Positions 44,501-53,400 of a stretch of DNA of 64,000 nucleotides are shown piece by piece. The first letter of the stretch is position 1. Every line of letters starts with the position of its first letter. The DNA lies in NCBI GenBank assembly GCA_963580455.1, contig OY756972.1, forward strand, positions 8,261,001-8,325,000. The letters run 5' to 3'. The translations under genes were made by a program, and so were the position numbers. The stretch comes from Euonymus europaeus. Lineage: Eukaryota > Streptophyta > Magnoliopsida > Celastrales > Celastraceae. The notes under the pieces are model-generated. The model ran no database searches. It had not been told where the DNA came from and was given only the letters and a program-made list of their open reading frames with translations.

Positions 44501-45368
44501 AAATTGATTAATGATGGTTTCTCTTCTCCTGGATGTTAGCCTACCACCTAATTTCTAGGCCAACACCAGAAAATAAATGGATGCTCGTGAAAATGAAGGA
44601 TATGACCTCTGTAGGATTAGTGCAGAATGTCGCGTTCGATGGGAAAATTAGCCAAGGAGAATCGGCTAACTATTAAAGATTTATGCAATTGTCTCCAAGT
44701 TGTTTGGGATGAAGGGTTTGATAATGATGATAATAGTCATGGTGTTTGGAATTGATTGAGAGACCTAGTTTATATATTTCTTGTTATATGAGCTTATTTT
44801 GATGTATGCTTTTGATTATTTAACCTTACAGTGATAGTTGAGACTGTATTATATGTATTGGCAAAAATGCTTCTATTATATTGTTGAACTTTAGGCTCTA
44901 TTATAGGCTGTTTTATCCTTCTCTCTTTTCTCTCTCAGAATTATGCTATGTTGGGTTGGATTGCTTTTCAAAAAGGAAAAAGAAAAATCTTCTTCAATTG
45001 GATTACTTTCAAAAAAAGGAAAAAAAGAGAGAATAATATACTCTGTTGGATTTACTTGTATGCAGTTTTACTGAACCTAGTTGTAATAGGGCAAATCTAT
45101 AGTTGCAACTCGTAAGCGCCATTATGTGATCTCTGATTGTGTGTTGCTTATTGCTTATCACACTAATATTTTTTTGTCGCAGAATTTCATGGCTGAAGCT
45201 GCTGCTGCTGCGGCACCAGGACAAGGACAACAAGGTGGATCCTCTGACCAAGGTTACAACCCTTATGCATCACATGGTTCTATGTATGCATCTCCCCGAT
45301 CCAACCCGGGACATGGAAGCCATACAGGGGGCTATGGCTCAGTGTATGGTGCAAATTATGGGTACTAA
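34838..45368 (+). CDS. FLK: FLK-like triple KH-domain RNA-binding protein
   Basis: Six coding exons (34838-35503, 37619-37871, 38936-39084, 39172-39450, 41708-41902, 45183-45368) join in frame to 575 aa, near the ~577 aa of Arabidopsis FLK. All introns are GT-AG. KH domains have GxxG loops GRKG (~192-195), GKQG (~284-287) and GTGG (~466-469). Between KH2 and KH3 is a Pro/His/Gly-rich linker; the C-terminus is Gly/Tyr/Ser-rich. Residues ~22-150 are an Asp/His/Asn octapeptide repeat unlike the acidic Arabidopsis N-terminus. In Arabidopsis FLK is a nuclear RNA-binding protein of the autonomous pathway that lowers FLC expression and promotes flowering; the same role here is inferred. No stop or frameshift is visible. 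Introns 5 and 6 host transposons. Confidence 0.95.
35504..37618 (+). other. FLK: FLK intron between coding exons 1 and 2
   Basis: 2.1 kb, GT...AG. Contains no identified element. Part of it (about 36430-36900) is unlike the T-rich intron around it and reads weakly on the minus strand, but no family is recognisable. Confidence 0.6.
37619..37871 (+). CDS. FLK: FLK coding exon 2: end of KH1, start of KH2
   Basis: Acceptor TTGAATAG before GTAATGGTATCTGC (V-M-V-S, as in the family). It encodes [20 protein letters not shown] and KH2 with [18 protein letters not shown]. The donor is GCAG|GTTTTG, phase 1. Confidence 0.92.
38560..38895 (+). repeat. Duplicated ~50-bp segment in an FLK intron
   Basis: GGGGCTGCAGCCTATCTACA (38571) and GGGGCTGCAGCTTATTTACG (38853), with similar flanks, lie 282 bp apart in the same direction. 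Confidence 0.7.
38936..39084 (+). CDS. FLK: FLK coding exon 3: end of KH2
   Basis: Acceptor GATTGCGCAG. The split codon gives Glu, then [20 protein letters not shown], then [18 protein letters not shown], collinear with FLK. The donor GTGCAT|GTAAGT is phase 0. Confidence 0.92.
39172..39450 (+). CDS. FLK: FLK coding exon 4: Pro/Gly/His-rich linker
   Basis: 93 codons: [20 protein letters not shown], then [20 protein letters not shown], then [19 protein letters not shown]. It matches the low-complexity linker before KH3. Acceptor TTTAACAG, donor ACGCAG|GTTAAT. Confidence 0.92.
39609..40445. mobile_element. Non-autonomous hAT element in an FLK intron
   Basis: An 837-bp element with ends CAAGGTTTTAAAAA and (inverted) CATTGTTTTAAAAA. 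A perfect 8-bp target duplication CTGTTAGG lies at 39601-39608 and 40446-40453, the hAT signature. Subterminal regions are packed with GCCTC/GAGGC words in both directions, likely transposase-binding sites. Open frames 40018-40377 and 40191-40466 have no family match and no transposase is present. Confidence 0.9.
41335..41470 (+). repeat. Probable SINE-type dispersed repeat
   Basis: AATGCACAAGGCTTCCACAA, then AAGTCGGGGGTAGGCAAGAA, then TGTATGCCGACCTTACCC is a wording met in many plant introns as a short interspersed repeat. A weaker piece (CCAATGCACAGGGCTTC) is at about 37258. Extent uncertain. Confidence 0.45.
41708..41902 (+). CDS. FLK: FLK coding exon 5: KH3
   Basis: 65 codons: [20 protein letters not shown], then [20 protein letters not shown], then ending [10 protein letters not shown]3 with the GTGG loop. 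Acceptor TCTAGCAG, donor ATTCAG|GTAATT, both phase 0. Confidence 0.93.
42787..43944. mobile_element. PIF/Harbinger-type element carrying a PPR fragment
   Basis: The ends are GGTGGCATTTGGTTT and (inverted) GGTGCCATTTGGTTT, 14 of 15 identical. TAA flanks both sides (42784-42786, 43945-43947), the 3-bp target duplication of this superfamily. The 1158-bp element lies in the last FLK intron. It has no transposase; its central 640 bp derive from a host PPR gene. Confidence 0.82.
43225..43865 (-). pseudogene. Captured PPR-protein gene fragment
   Basis: On the minus strand: [20 protein letters not shown], then [20 protein letters not shown], then [20 protein letters not shown] and [18 protein letters not shown]. 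After a frame change: [20 protein letters not shown], then [14 protein letters not shown]. The last pieces are clear pentatricopeptide repeats (GLCR-GKVKRG-EL-EEM---GIKPN-ITYNTM). PPR proteins bind organelle RNA. The fragment has an early part without PPRs, as expected for the N-terminal exon of a P-class protein. Stops and a frameshift (near 43370) make it non-functional. Its limits match the interior of the Harbinger-type element. Confidence 0.85.
43948..45182 (+). other. FLK: Rest of last FLK intron
   Basis: No further element with clear ends. Near 44660-44740 the text ATTTATGCAATTGTCTCCAA, then GTTGTTTGGGATGAAGGG resembles a common plant short repeat, but its limits are unclear. Confidence 0.4.
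45183..45368 (+). CDS. FLK: FLK coding exon 6: C-terminal tail
   Basis: Acceptor TTGTCGCAG, then [20 protein letters not shown], then [17 protein letters not shown] and the final GANYGY with TAA (stop ends at 45368). The GYNPYA-HGS-Y and terminal GY are those of FLK. Confidence 0.92.
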   Translation, partial: NFMAEAAAAAAPGQGQQGGSSDQGYNPYASHGSMYASPRSNPGHGSHTGGYGSVYGANYGY

Positions 45369-46150
45369 GCAGGCTGTATTGGTTTTTCATCACTCAAACT
45401 AATTGCTTGGGTCTAATTAAAAGATAATATAATCAATTATATGAATGACAAATGTAATATTATGCTTAGGTTCTCAGGTAATTTGTATGTTTTTGTTTAA
45501 TCATGTGTATTAGCCTAAGCATGCTGTTGAGAGTACTAGTTTTCACTTTTTTTTCTTTCGTGAGACTCTATTCTGTGTCACTCTTCCTTCTACCTTTTAT
45601 TCTGGAGTGTGTCACTATCAAATTGCCTCTCAGATTATCCTTAAAGCAGTTATTTATGAAGCAATTTCATCTTTGTTATTTGCCATTGAGCTTGGCTCAT
45701 CTCTGAATATAATAATCAAGTGTTTGTAGGTTATTCGAGTATTTCTACTTTGGTGTGCGTAAGATATCCTAAAGGTGTGGAGAACCTACTTGGTTGCGTT
45801 ATGCATTCGCGCTTGAACTGCAAATAAATCTATCTTGGATGGACAAGTTTGAGATTGTTTTACTTTTGCTTTTCCTAAAATTAGGGTTTTGCAAAATTTT
45901 TAGAAATATTATATGAACAAAGGCTCATTGCTGTGTCTCTCTAAAGGCGGACAGGGGATGCTGTTAAGGCTGACTTTTGCTTGTTATCTTAATTCCAAAC
46001 TATCTAATCTTTTGGTCAAGTTTTATTTCCAAAATTTTCTTTTGTGCGAGGGTTAAAGGCCTATAGTATATGTGTGACCGCTAAAAGAGTTTGTGTTGAG
46101 CACTTTCATTGGAAACCTAGACACAAACTATATATATATATATATATAGG
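45369..46150 (+). other. FLK: FLK 3' UTR and downstream spacer
   Basis: AT-rich, no open frame of note. The transcript end cannot be fixed from the sequence. A (TA)n run is at about 46127-46149. Confidence 0.5.
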
Positions 46151-46199
46151 AAACGATTGAATCTAGAACGGCCATAAAACTAGCTGTACAGATAAAAAC

Positions 46200-47620
46200 A
46201 AAGCAAATCTAGCCATTGGGAATGGGCTGAGTGAGGGTGGCCTGAATTGAGTTGGTATGAGCTTGGTAGACTTGAGCTTTAGAGAACAAGTATTCTCTAT
46301 ACGCCTCTATAAGATCAAGGATTCGTCAAGGAGACCGATGTTGGGTCTGAGATTGTGAAACTGAGATTTAGGGAGAGATTTTGTGAGAATGTCAGCAAGC
46401 TGATGGGCAGTGGGAATATGCTGGATTGAAAAGGCATTTTCGTCAATGAGATCACTCTCAAAGTGAAGATCAATTGCGATATGCTTCATGCGGGAGTGCA
46501 TAACAGGATTAATGCTAAGATGAGTTGCTCCCAAATTATCATAGCGAGGAACTGGAGGAATGTGCATAGGAAGATGAAACTCATTCAAAAGATAAGATAT
46601 CTATATTACCTTCAGATGCAATTGATGCTGAGAGTGATATTCCAATTTCATGGAAGAATGAGCAATAGCTCGCTGTAGCGAGAACGCCGAGAGATGGGCT
46701 CTGACCAACGAAGACGATAAATTAAGATACTGAAGACCAATTCATCTGGGTTTCTAGCCCAGTCGGAGTCGGAGAAAGCATGGAGAGTCAGAGAGCTCGT
46801 GGAAGGAAGTAGAATTACATGATGTAGAGTACTTTTTAAGTAACACAGTATGCGCTTGAGAATCAACCAGTGTGAAGTAGTTAGTCGAGAAAGATATTGA
46901 GCAAGGCGAGCAAAACTTATGTTTGGGCGAGTTGAGGACAGATATTGAAGAGAACTATTTAGTTGATGAAAGAAACTTCCATCAGACAGGTTGTTCTAGA
47001 AAATTGAGATAGTTGAAAATTTGAAAGCAAACGAGTGTCAACAGACTTGGATTCTAGCATAGTAGCTTTAGCGAGAATATCCCTTATGTATTTCTGCTGG
47101 CATAGAAATAGACTTGCATCTGAGCGAACTACTTCAATTCCCAAAAAGTAGGACAAATTTTCATGTTCCTTAAGAGAAAATCTGCGAGCAAGAGCATCAA
47201 TAATGCTGCCAATTAAAGAAACGTTAGATCTAGTAATTATAATACATAGAACAGCGGAAGTGTTACAATATATAAAACAGGAACTATCAGCTTTAGAATT
47301 TAGATACAACAAAACCAAGGTGAAGAACAACATCATGAAGAGCAGTAAACTAAGGTCATGGAGACTGTTTTAAACCATAAATAGATAAATAGATTTTTGA
47401 ATAAGACATAAATGCTTTGAAAAATTGTTGTCAACAAAACCTAGAGATTGCTCATGACTCCTATCTTAGTAAGATTACCATTAAGAAAAGTATTAATAAT
47501 ATCAAGTTGCTTGATAGGCCAATAGAGAATGGAGGCAATTTAAAGAATAAGACGAATTGTGGTTGGTTTTGCCACTAGACTAAAGGTTTGGGAGTAATCA
47601 AGATCGGGTTGTTGGAGGAA
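46200..47620 (-). pseudogene. Copia-4: RT/RNase H remnant
   Basis: From 47620: QQPDLDYSQTFSLVAKPTTI, then RLILKIASILYWPIKQLDII (RT). Then LARRFSLKEHENLSYFLGIE, then FLCQQKYIRDILAKATM. RNase H: DNLGATHLSINPVMHSRMKH, then IQHIPTAHQLADILTKSLPK. The YVDD region is destroyed (SAVLCIIITR). Many stops and frame changes. The order and wording are copia. The 5' part is cut off where the CACTA sequence begins at 47624; no LTR is found on the left. Confidence 0.85.
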
Positions 47621-47623
47621 TGT

Positions 47624-49337
47624 CATTACAAGAAGTTCGCAGATTATCGACGGGTTTTTGCATTGATAATACAAGAAATTTCATCGGTAATCATTATTAT
47701 TGATGGATTATCGACAGAATAACATCCGTCGGTAAAACGCTCGTTGCAAATAAAATACTGACGGAATGTATTTTGGTCGGTAAATTACCGACGGATATTT
47801 TTCCGTCGGGAAATAAAATTTTAAAAATTAAAAATCCTTCGGTAAAAATAAAAATAAATAAATAAAATAAAAAATAAAAATCTGTCGGTAATACGTCGGT
47901 AAAAATAAAAAATAAAAAATAAAAATCCGTCAGTAAAAATAAAAAAACTTAACGAAAATCATCTACTATAAATAAACTCATACTCAATAGCTCACACACA
48001 GAGAAATCATCAATTATAAATATCAATGGATATTCACACATTGCTCCAAGAAAATTCAACATCTAAAATCTAAAATTCATGTTCAATACAAATGCAAACT
48101 ACACTATCCAAAATCTACAAAAGCAAGCATAATTCCAGTATATTATCCTGATTTTTTATCATTTACAAACACACTTACAAAGATCCTACGGAACCTACCT
48201 ACTTGAAATTCGAAACCACAAAATAAAATACTTGAGTTAATAATTCTATATGAATATTGAGTAATTACCCTCTCAGCATTGAGTATGTCACTCTCATACT
48301 CAGTAGAAAGGAAAATGGTCAGACATTCACATAAACTTCAATCTAGTAAAACTTGAACTTGGATTCAATACCAGATATAAACCATCTTAAATATCTAAAT
48401 AAAATGGTTAGACATTCACAGAAACTTAAAAGTTATGCTTTTGAAGTACTTGATGGTGCTGTACAAAGTTTCTCTCAGGGCATCACTCTGAAGCTTACTG
48501 CAAAATCAAAAATAGATTTTCCTAGAGCTTAAGACAAAAACATATCACCACCATCAAAGATAAAGACCAGCAGCCATTAAAGGGCTGAAAGTCATTTCAA
48601 GAAATTATAATAATTTATCGACGGAATTTTCTATCGGTAAGTTATTTTTAAAATTAAAAAATAGGAAAATATTTATCGACAGAATATTCCGTCGGTAATT
48701 TATTTTTAAAAATTTAAAAATAAAAAAGTAAAAATTTACCAACGGTAATCCGTTGCAAAATATTCGCATCAAATTGACGCTAAATATTACCTATGAGAAA
48801 ATTTTATCGGTAAACCATGGCCAATCCATTGGTAAAACTCAAAAAGTGAATTTAATCGGTAATATGTTGATATGTACCGGCGGAAAAGTTCCGTTGATAA
48901 TCGCCGGTTTTCTTACAGTGTCTGTTAGAAAGTTGAGTTATCAATCAATTTTTAATGTACACGGCCACGTGTACGATTCCAAAGTGTTCTCCCAATATCT
49001 CTACTTTTTTGGAGTCTTCTCATGTATTATAAAAAAGTTTCATCTATTCATTAAATATATGAGATTGAAGTGCTTGTGTCATCTCTCCTCTCTCTGTCTC
49101 TCCAATCGATTTAATTCTATCGGTAATCCGTGGCAAAATATTCATGCCAAATTGGCGCCAAATATTACCAATGGAAAAGTTACGTTGGTAATTATTTCGT
49201 CAATAAACCATCGCCAATCCGTCGGTAAAACTCAAAAAGTGAATTTAATCGGTAATCTGTCAGTATTCCGTCGGTATGTATCGACGGAAAGGTCTCGTCG
49301 ATAAATTCCTTCGATAATCGCCAGTTTTATTGTAGTG
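47624..49337. mobile_element. CACTA-type (En/Spm) non-autonomous sequence
   Basis: The left end CATTACAAGAAGTTCGCAGA is a worn CACTACAAGAAATTC end. The right end, inverted, is CACTACAATAAAACTGGCGA. Both subterminal regions are dense in TATCGACGG, CCGTCGGTAA and TTATCGGTAA words, as in CACTA elements. No transposase. A second right-end-like sequence stops at 48920 (inverted CACTGTAAGAAAACCGGCGA). Target duplications do not agree (TGT left, TCT after 48920, TAA after 49337), so the element is rearranged. The open frame 48753-49304 is not a gene. Confidence 0.75.
48738..49337 (+). repeat. Duplicated CACTA 3' end around a ~200-bp spacer
   Basis: 48738-48920 and 49122-49337 are diverged copies of one subterminal end (for example TCGGTAAAACTCAAAAAGTG in the second copy and TTGGTAAAACTCAAAAAGTG in the first). 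Between them, 48921-49121 begins TCTGTTAGAAAGTTGAG and has a CACGTG word at about 48966, TATTATAAAA, and a TCTC-rich stretch, like the front of a copia LTR. Confidence 0.65.
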
Positions 49338-49345
49338 TAAATCAA
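49337..49345 (+). other. MULE target-site duplication, left copy
   Basis: GTAAATCAA, repeated exactly at 61977-61985. Nine bases is the Mutator hallmark. Its first base is the last base of the CACTA end. Confidence 0.9.
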
Positions 49346-49690
49346 AGTTTTTTTCTTTTGTAGCAGCCGCACAAAAATTATTTTTGATATTAGCATTGGA
49401 CTGAACTTATTTCCGATTCTACCATGCCGAGCCTACGTGGTAATTTATATCATGTCAGACTAATTGCTGCAGACAAAACTGGAAAAATACTCTGACAAAA
49501 ATTGATTTTTTTTCAAATTTTTTATTTTGTTTAAGTAGAGCCGCACAGCTCTACTTAAAAAAAATGTAAGTGGAGCCGTGCAACTCTACTCAAAGGAATG
49601 TGCATCACAAATTTAGAATCTGTAATCCCTCATGAATAGATATAGAATAAAGGGGAAAAAAATAAAAATACATTATAGCAATGCAACTCA
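49346..49690 (+). repeat. MULE left terminal inverted repeat
   Basis: Begins AGTTTTTTTCTTTTGTAGCA. It contains the hairpin AGTAGAGCCGCACAGCTCTA (about 49538) and a second palindrome at about 49572-49600. It ends near TTATAGCAATGCAACTC. It pairs with 61640-61976. Confidence 0.9.
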
Positions 49691-49933
49691 AAAAACCAAA
49701 CACTTTGTTCTCGCATTGTTACTGTCCGCAAAATCATCATCAAAAACTCAAGCCCTTTCAAGAAATCACATTCAAACTGGAAAATAATAAGAAAAAAATA
49801 GTCATAGTAAAAAAACAATTTTTTTTATAAATTAACATAATTAACATATAATTAGTTTTATGCTAATACAGTTAACATATTCAAACATTCGTTAATTAAA
49901 CATTCACTGATTAAACATTCGATAAATAAACAT

Positions 49934-51108
49934 TCAATAATTTCTATTAGGACAAGACCTCCTAATGTGTCCTACAGTGTGACAAAGACCACAACGATGG
50001 GGCCTGCGAGCACCATCCCTAGCATCCATCTCATTGTGAAGGCGAGTGGACTGAGGTCGGCCTTTCTTACTCCACCGTAAACTAGGATCTGGAACAATAA
50101 CTGGGCCGTAGTAAGTGGGCCAAGTTGACCGGTCTGGTACCGGAAAAAACATCGGAGCCCAAGTATTGATATAACTCTGCATGGAATAAAACTTGTCCAC
50201 GAACTGAGACCGATTAATTCTTCAAGCAGCACATACAGCAATAACATGTGAACAAGGGTAATGATAGATTAACCACTCGTTGCATGTACATGTCGCATTG
50301 CCCAAATCAACAACATTTGAAACTCGAAATCTGGATGGATGACTTAATCTTGATGATGCACGTTTTACTTCAAATACCCCTGGTTGATGATGAAACATTT
50401 CCACCTCATATGCATTTGATTGTTGTCTCAAGCCCTGTAATTTCAAATCTATCTCTGTTGCGAATTCAGCTCCAGAAAAATCCGAGCCTCACCTTCTTGT
50501 CGACGGTGGGTATAATATGCATTACACCTGTAGAAGGTTAGTTGCACCAAAGCTGTAATTGGTAAAGCACGAGCAGCTTTCAAGACACCGTTAAAAATTT
50601 CAACCATATTTGTGGTCATGTGTCCCCATCTTTTACCTTCGTCGTACAACAATGTCCAGGATGCCGGTGGAATCTTTCGCAGCCATCGAGTAACAGCTCC
50701 TTCATTAATGGTGTCAATCTCAGCCCATAATTTTTGAAACTGAGCTTCTTGGGTTAGTAAAGACATTTTGTGGACTACATTCTTCAACTCCTTGTTCTTG
50801 AACACAGTATTGAAATTACTAGCTAGATGTCTGATACAGAAATGATGATAGTGGTCAGATGTCCCAGCACCCATACTGCCATGAAATTGAGAATATGATG
50901 AAGGACTTGCATCCATACTGCTCTGAAACTGAGAATGCTGGCCAATCTCGTATTGATGCTCATCATCATCATCATCATCATTCTCCAAGATCTCGTACTC
51001 TTCTTCTTCAGAATCATCGGATCGGAGATCATTATGGCTGAAAGTATCAACACTGAGAGCACGTATATCCTCTTCTAATATCAAATTCGGAATTACATTG
51101 AGATTCAT
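49934..51108 (-). pseudogene. MULE transposase, internally deleted
   Basis: The probable start is the ATG at 51108, because TATAAATA (51154-51161) would put the transcript start below the ATG at 51153. An acidic N-terminus (SDDSEEEEYEILENDDDDDD) is followed directly by HHFCIRHLASNFNTVFKNKE, then TNMVEIFNGVLKAARALPIT, the late part of the MULE domain. The segment that should carry the first catalytic aspartates is absent. After a frameshift or stop near 50449 come VFEVKRASS and the SWIM zinc finger CTCNEWLIYHYPCSHV. A TGA or TAA follows at CAA-stop-RINRSQFVDKFY. It ends with a CCHC knuckle, CGLCHTVGHIRRSC. Transposase would bind the inverted repeats and cut. Confidence 0.85.
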
Positions 51109-51153
51109 ATTTCTTGTAGTTGAGAGTTGTGATCTAGGCAGAAACTTTGACAA

Positions 51154-51161
51154 TATTTATA
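51154..51161 (-). promoter_or_regulatory. TATA box of MULE transposase
   Basis: TATAAATA on the minus strand, 46 bp upstream of the ATG at 51108. Confidence 0.5.
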
Positions 51162-51199
51162 GGCTAGATTTTTTCACACAAATTAAACCATGTGAACAA

Positions 51200-51525
51200 A
51201 GCTTGTCAAAAACTTTGCCTGTTGACAAGCTTTGTCACGTAAAGCTTGAAAACACTTATCAATGACAAGCTTTGAATTGATAAGGTTTGTCACATAAAGT
51301 TTGACAAAATTTATCAATGACAAGCTTTACATGATAAAGCTTGTCATTCAAAGCCTGTCATTGTCAAGCTTTGTCAAGCTTTGTAAAGCTTGACAAAACT
51401 TGTCAAAGCTTGTCAAGCTTTACATGACAAAGTCTGTCATTCAAAGTCTGTCACTGACAAGCAAGCTTTGTTAGCTTTGTTGATTGGACTTGTCATGTAA
51501 GTTTTGTCATTATAATCTGATAAAA
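51200..51525. repeat. Array of GACAAGCTTTGTCA-type palindromes
   Basis: About 320 bp built from TGACAAGCTTT, AAAGCTTGTCA, CAAGCTTTGTCAAGCTTTG and near variants in both directions, with at least ten AAGCTT or close cores. It lies in the MULE promoter, between the TATA box and the Tat insertion. Confidence 0.88.
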
Positions 51526-51579
51526 AAAAAATAAACATTATAATTATTTTCAATTAAGGATTCAAAGATTGATTACTGG

Positions 51580-52143
51580 TGATATTACAAAAATACCCCC
51601 ACCAATGGTGCTCCGCCACGTCATATGTGGACCAAAAGACTCTTCATGGCTACCAGGCAGTCTCCTCGGTAAGAGTGCACCAGCTGGACCTACCAAGGTG
51701 AAAACCAGCTGGATATGGTCCACAATCATAATGGAAAGACCCACTTCAACAGTGGTCTCCAGCCCTATATAAAGCTCAGCAAGTCAGGTATTATCCAACG
51801 GAATCACAATCTAAACTTTGGCTAAGAGAGAGCTCTAGTCCGAGGAGCTTGTCTGATAGAATACCTACTGACTTGAGCGTCGGAGCGCCAACGCCAGAGG
51901 ACACCTCTGGCACGGCCTTTAGCTCACCTTTATTTGTTGTGCTCAGTTTCCAGACTGCTTAGCTGATCAACCTGGACCGCCTTACCAGCCTGGTCGGTAA
52001 GCTGCCTGACAGGCTACCTAACTGGTCAACCAAGACTGCCTTGCTCGGCTGATTGGCTTTCTGGAAGGATCTTTGTCTGTGCATCACTGCAGGTCTGACC
52101 CACTGAACGTCTTCTCGGTAATGACACCTTTTTGACGTCATCA
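51580..52143 (+). repeat. Tat 5' LTR
   Basis: TGATATTACAAAAATACCCC to GACGTCATCA. A TATA box (TATATAAAG, 51766-51774) is centrally placed. TGACGTCA at 52132-52140 is a palindromic bZIP-type site. Confidence 0.95.
51766..51774 (+). promoter_or_regulatory. TATA box in Tat 5' LTR
   Basis: CTATATAAAGC, the only good TATA element of the LTR; transcription of the element would start ~30 bp downstream. The copy in the 3' LTR is at 61129-61137. Confidence 0.7.
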
Positions 52144-52146
52144 GTT

Positions 52147-52166
52147 TGGCGCCGTCTGTGGGAACG
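52147..52166 (+). other. Tat primer-binding site
   Basis: TGGCGCCGTCTGTGGGAACG starts three bases after the LTR. The TGGCGCC opening is usual in Tat and Athila elements, which prime from tRNAs other than initiator Met. Confidence 0.8.
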
Positions 52167-52182
52167 TCTAAGTTCTCTTACA

Positions 52183-53400
52183 ATGGTTAGACCTCGAAGA
52201 ACCAATGATCCTGAAACATCTCATGCCCATCATCTGGTAGATGAGGCCGGGCAGCAACACCATGATTATGGGAATCCTACAAGGCATGAGGTACCCTTGG
52301 ATGCACCTCAAGCCCGAGAAGGAGGAAACGTCCAAGCATCACCACAGGAGGCAGCTGGTCCTCCCATCAGTGCTGCACGGTTTAATCAACTCTGTCAACA
52401 AGTGCAGCTCCTCACTGAGATGATGATGGCAAACCAGCAAGGCCCACCTTGGACCACTGAAAGGAACGAGGATGATGAAAACTCGGGTTCTCTAGATGCA
52501 AGGAGCAAGAGGAGGGAGGAGAACCGAGAAGGAAATTCCAATATCAATAGGAACACCCATTACTCCCAAGTCAATGATGATGTCAATAAGCACCTTCAAG
52601 AGGTAGACTGCAAGCTAGCAGCCCTGCAGGGACGCAGCATCATTGATGAAATGTGGGACAGTTCCATGACTCCCCTGTCTAGGGATATCCTTGAGACAGA
52701 CATACCTCGTGACTTCAGGCTCCCCAACCTGGAGCAGTATGATGGAAAAAGGGACCCTTATGACCATGTCATGGGATACAAGTCCATGATGGAGTGCCGA
52801 GGAGCATCAGATGCAGTGTTGTGCAAGGCCTTCTCCTCTACACTTATTGGACCTGCTCGGACTTGGTTCATCAACCTTCCTAGGCACAGCATTTATAGCT
52901 TCCAGGACCTATCCAGGAAGTTCAGTCTCCGATTTGCAAGCGCCAGGAAGCCCAAGACCACCAATCAGGACTTGATGGTGATTGAGCACGAGAAGGGAGA
53001 ACCATTCCGTGACTTCATAGGAAGATTCAACCAGATGTGCCTGGAGATCCCTGATGTACAAATTGCTGTAGCAAATGCTGCTCTGATCAGGACAGTGCGT
53101 CATGAGCAGTTCTGCAACTCATTATGCACTGATGCCCCTCAGTCCATGGATGAACTCCTGGCAAGGACTGAGAAATACATCAAGGCAACGGATTCTCTCA
53201 AGTCCTCTCGTTTTGCGATACGAACCTCTCCTGATAGGATGAGAGGCTCTAGTGAGAAGGGCCGCTCATGAGGGGTGGGAGGTAGCCGACCAAGCGGCGA
53301 CAAGAGGACGGGAAGAGAAGATAACAGGCGAAGAGACCAGTCGTCGAGAAAGTTTCCACCTGGCCCGCCACCTAGTCGCTTTGATACTTACACTCACTAA
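52183..53400 (+). pseudogene. Tat gag
   Basis: The ATG at 52183 (MVRPRRTNDPETSHAHHLVD) opens 363 codons to a TGA at 53269. The central retrotransposon-gag domain reads LPNLEQYDGKRDPYDHVMGY, then VLCKAFSSTLIGPARTWFIN, then LRFASARKPKTTNQDLM and GEPFRDFIGRFNQMCLEI. The same frame goes on past the TGA to SRFDTYTH, where a frameshift near 53395 moves to the frame of LNAPPKTVLNEI. The earlier in-frame ATG at 52132 lies in the LTR end and primer site, so it is not the start. Gag forms the particle. Confidence 0.9.

Noticed and set aside
48753..49304. 183-codon open frame
   Set aside because: It runs through two CACTA ends and the LTR-like spacer; no family match and no reason for a start.
51562..52141. 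Minus-strand open frames repeated at 60868 and 61322
   Set aside because: They lie in the two LTRs and appear twice only because the LTRs are copies.
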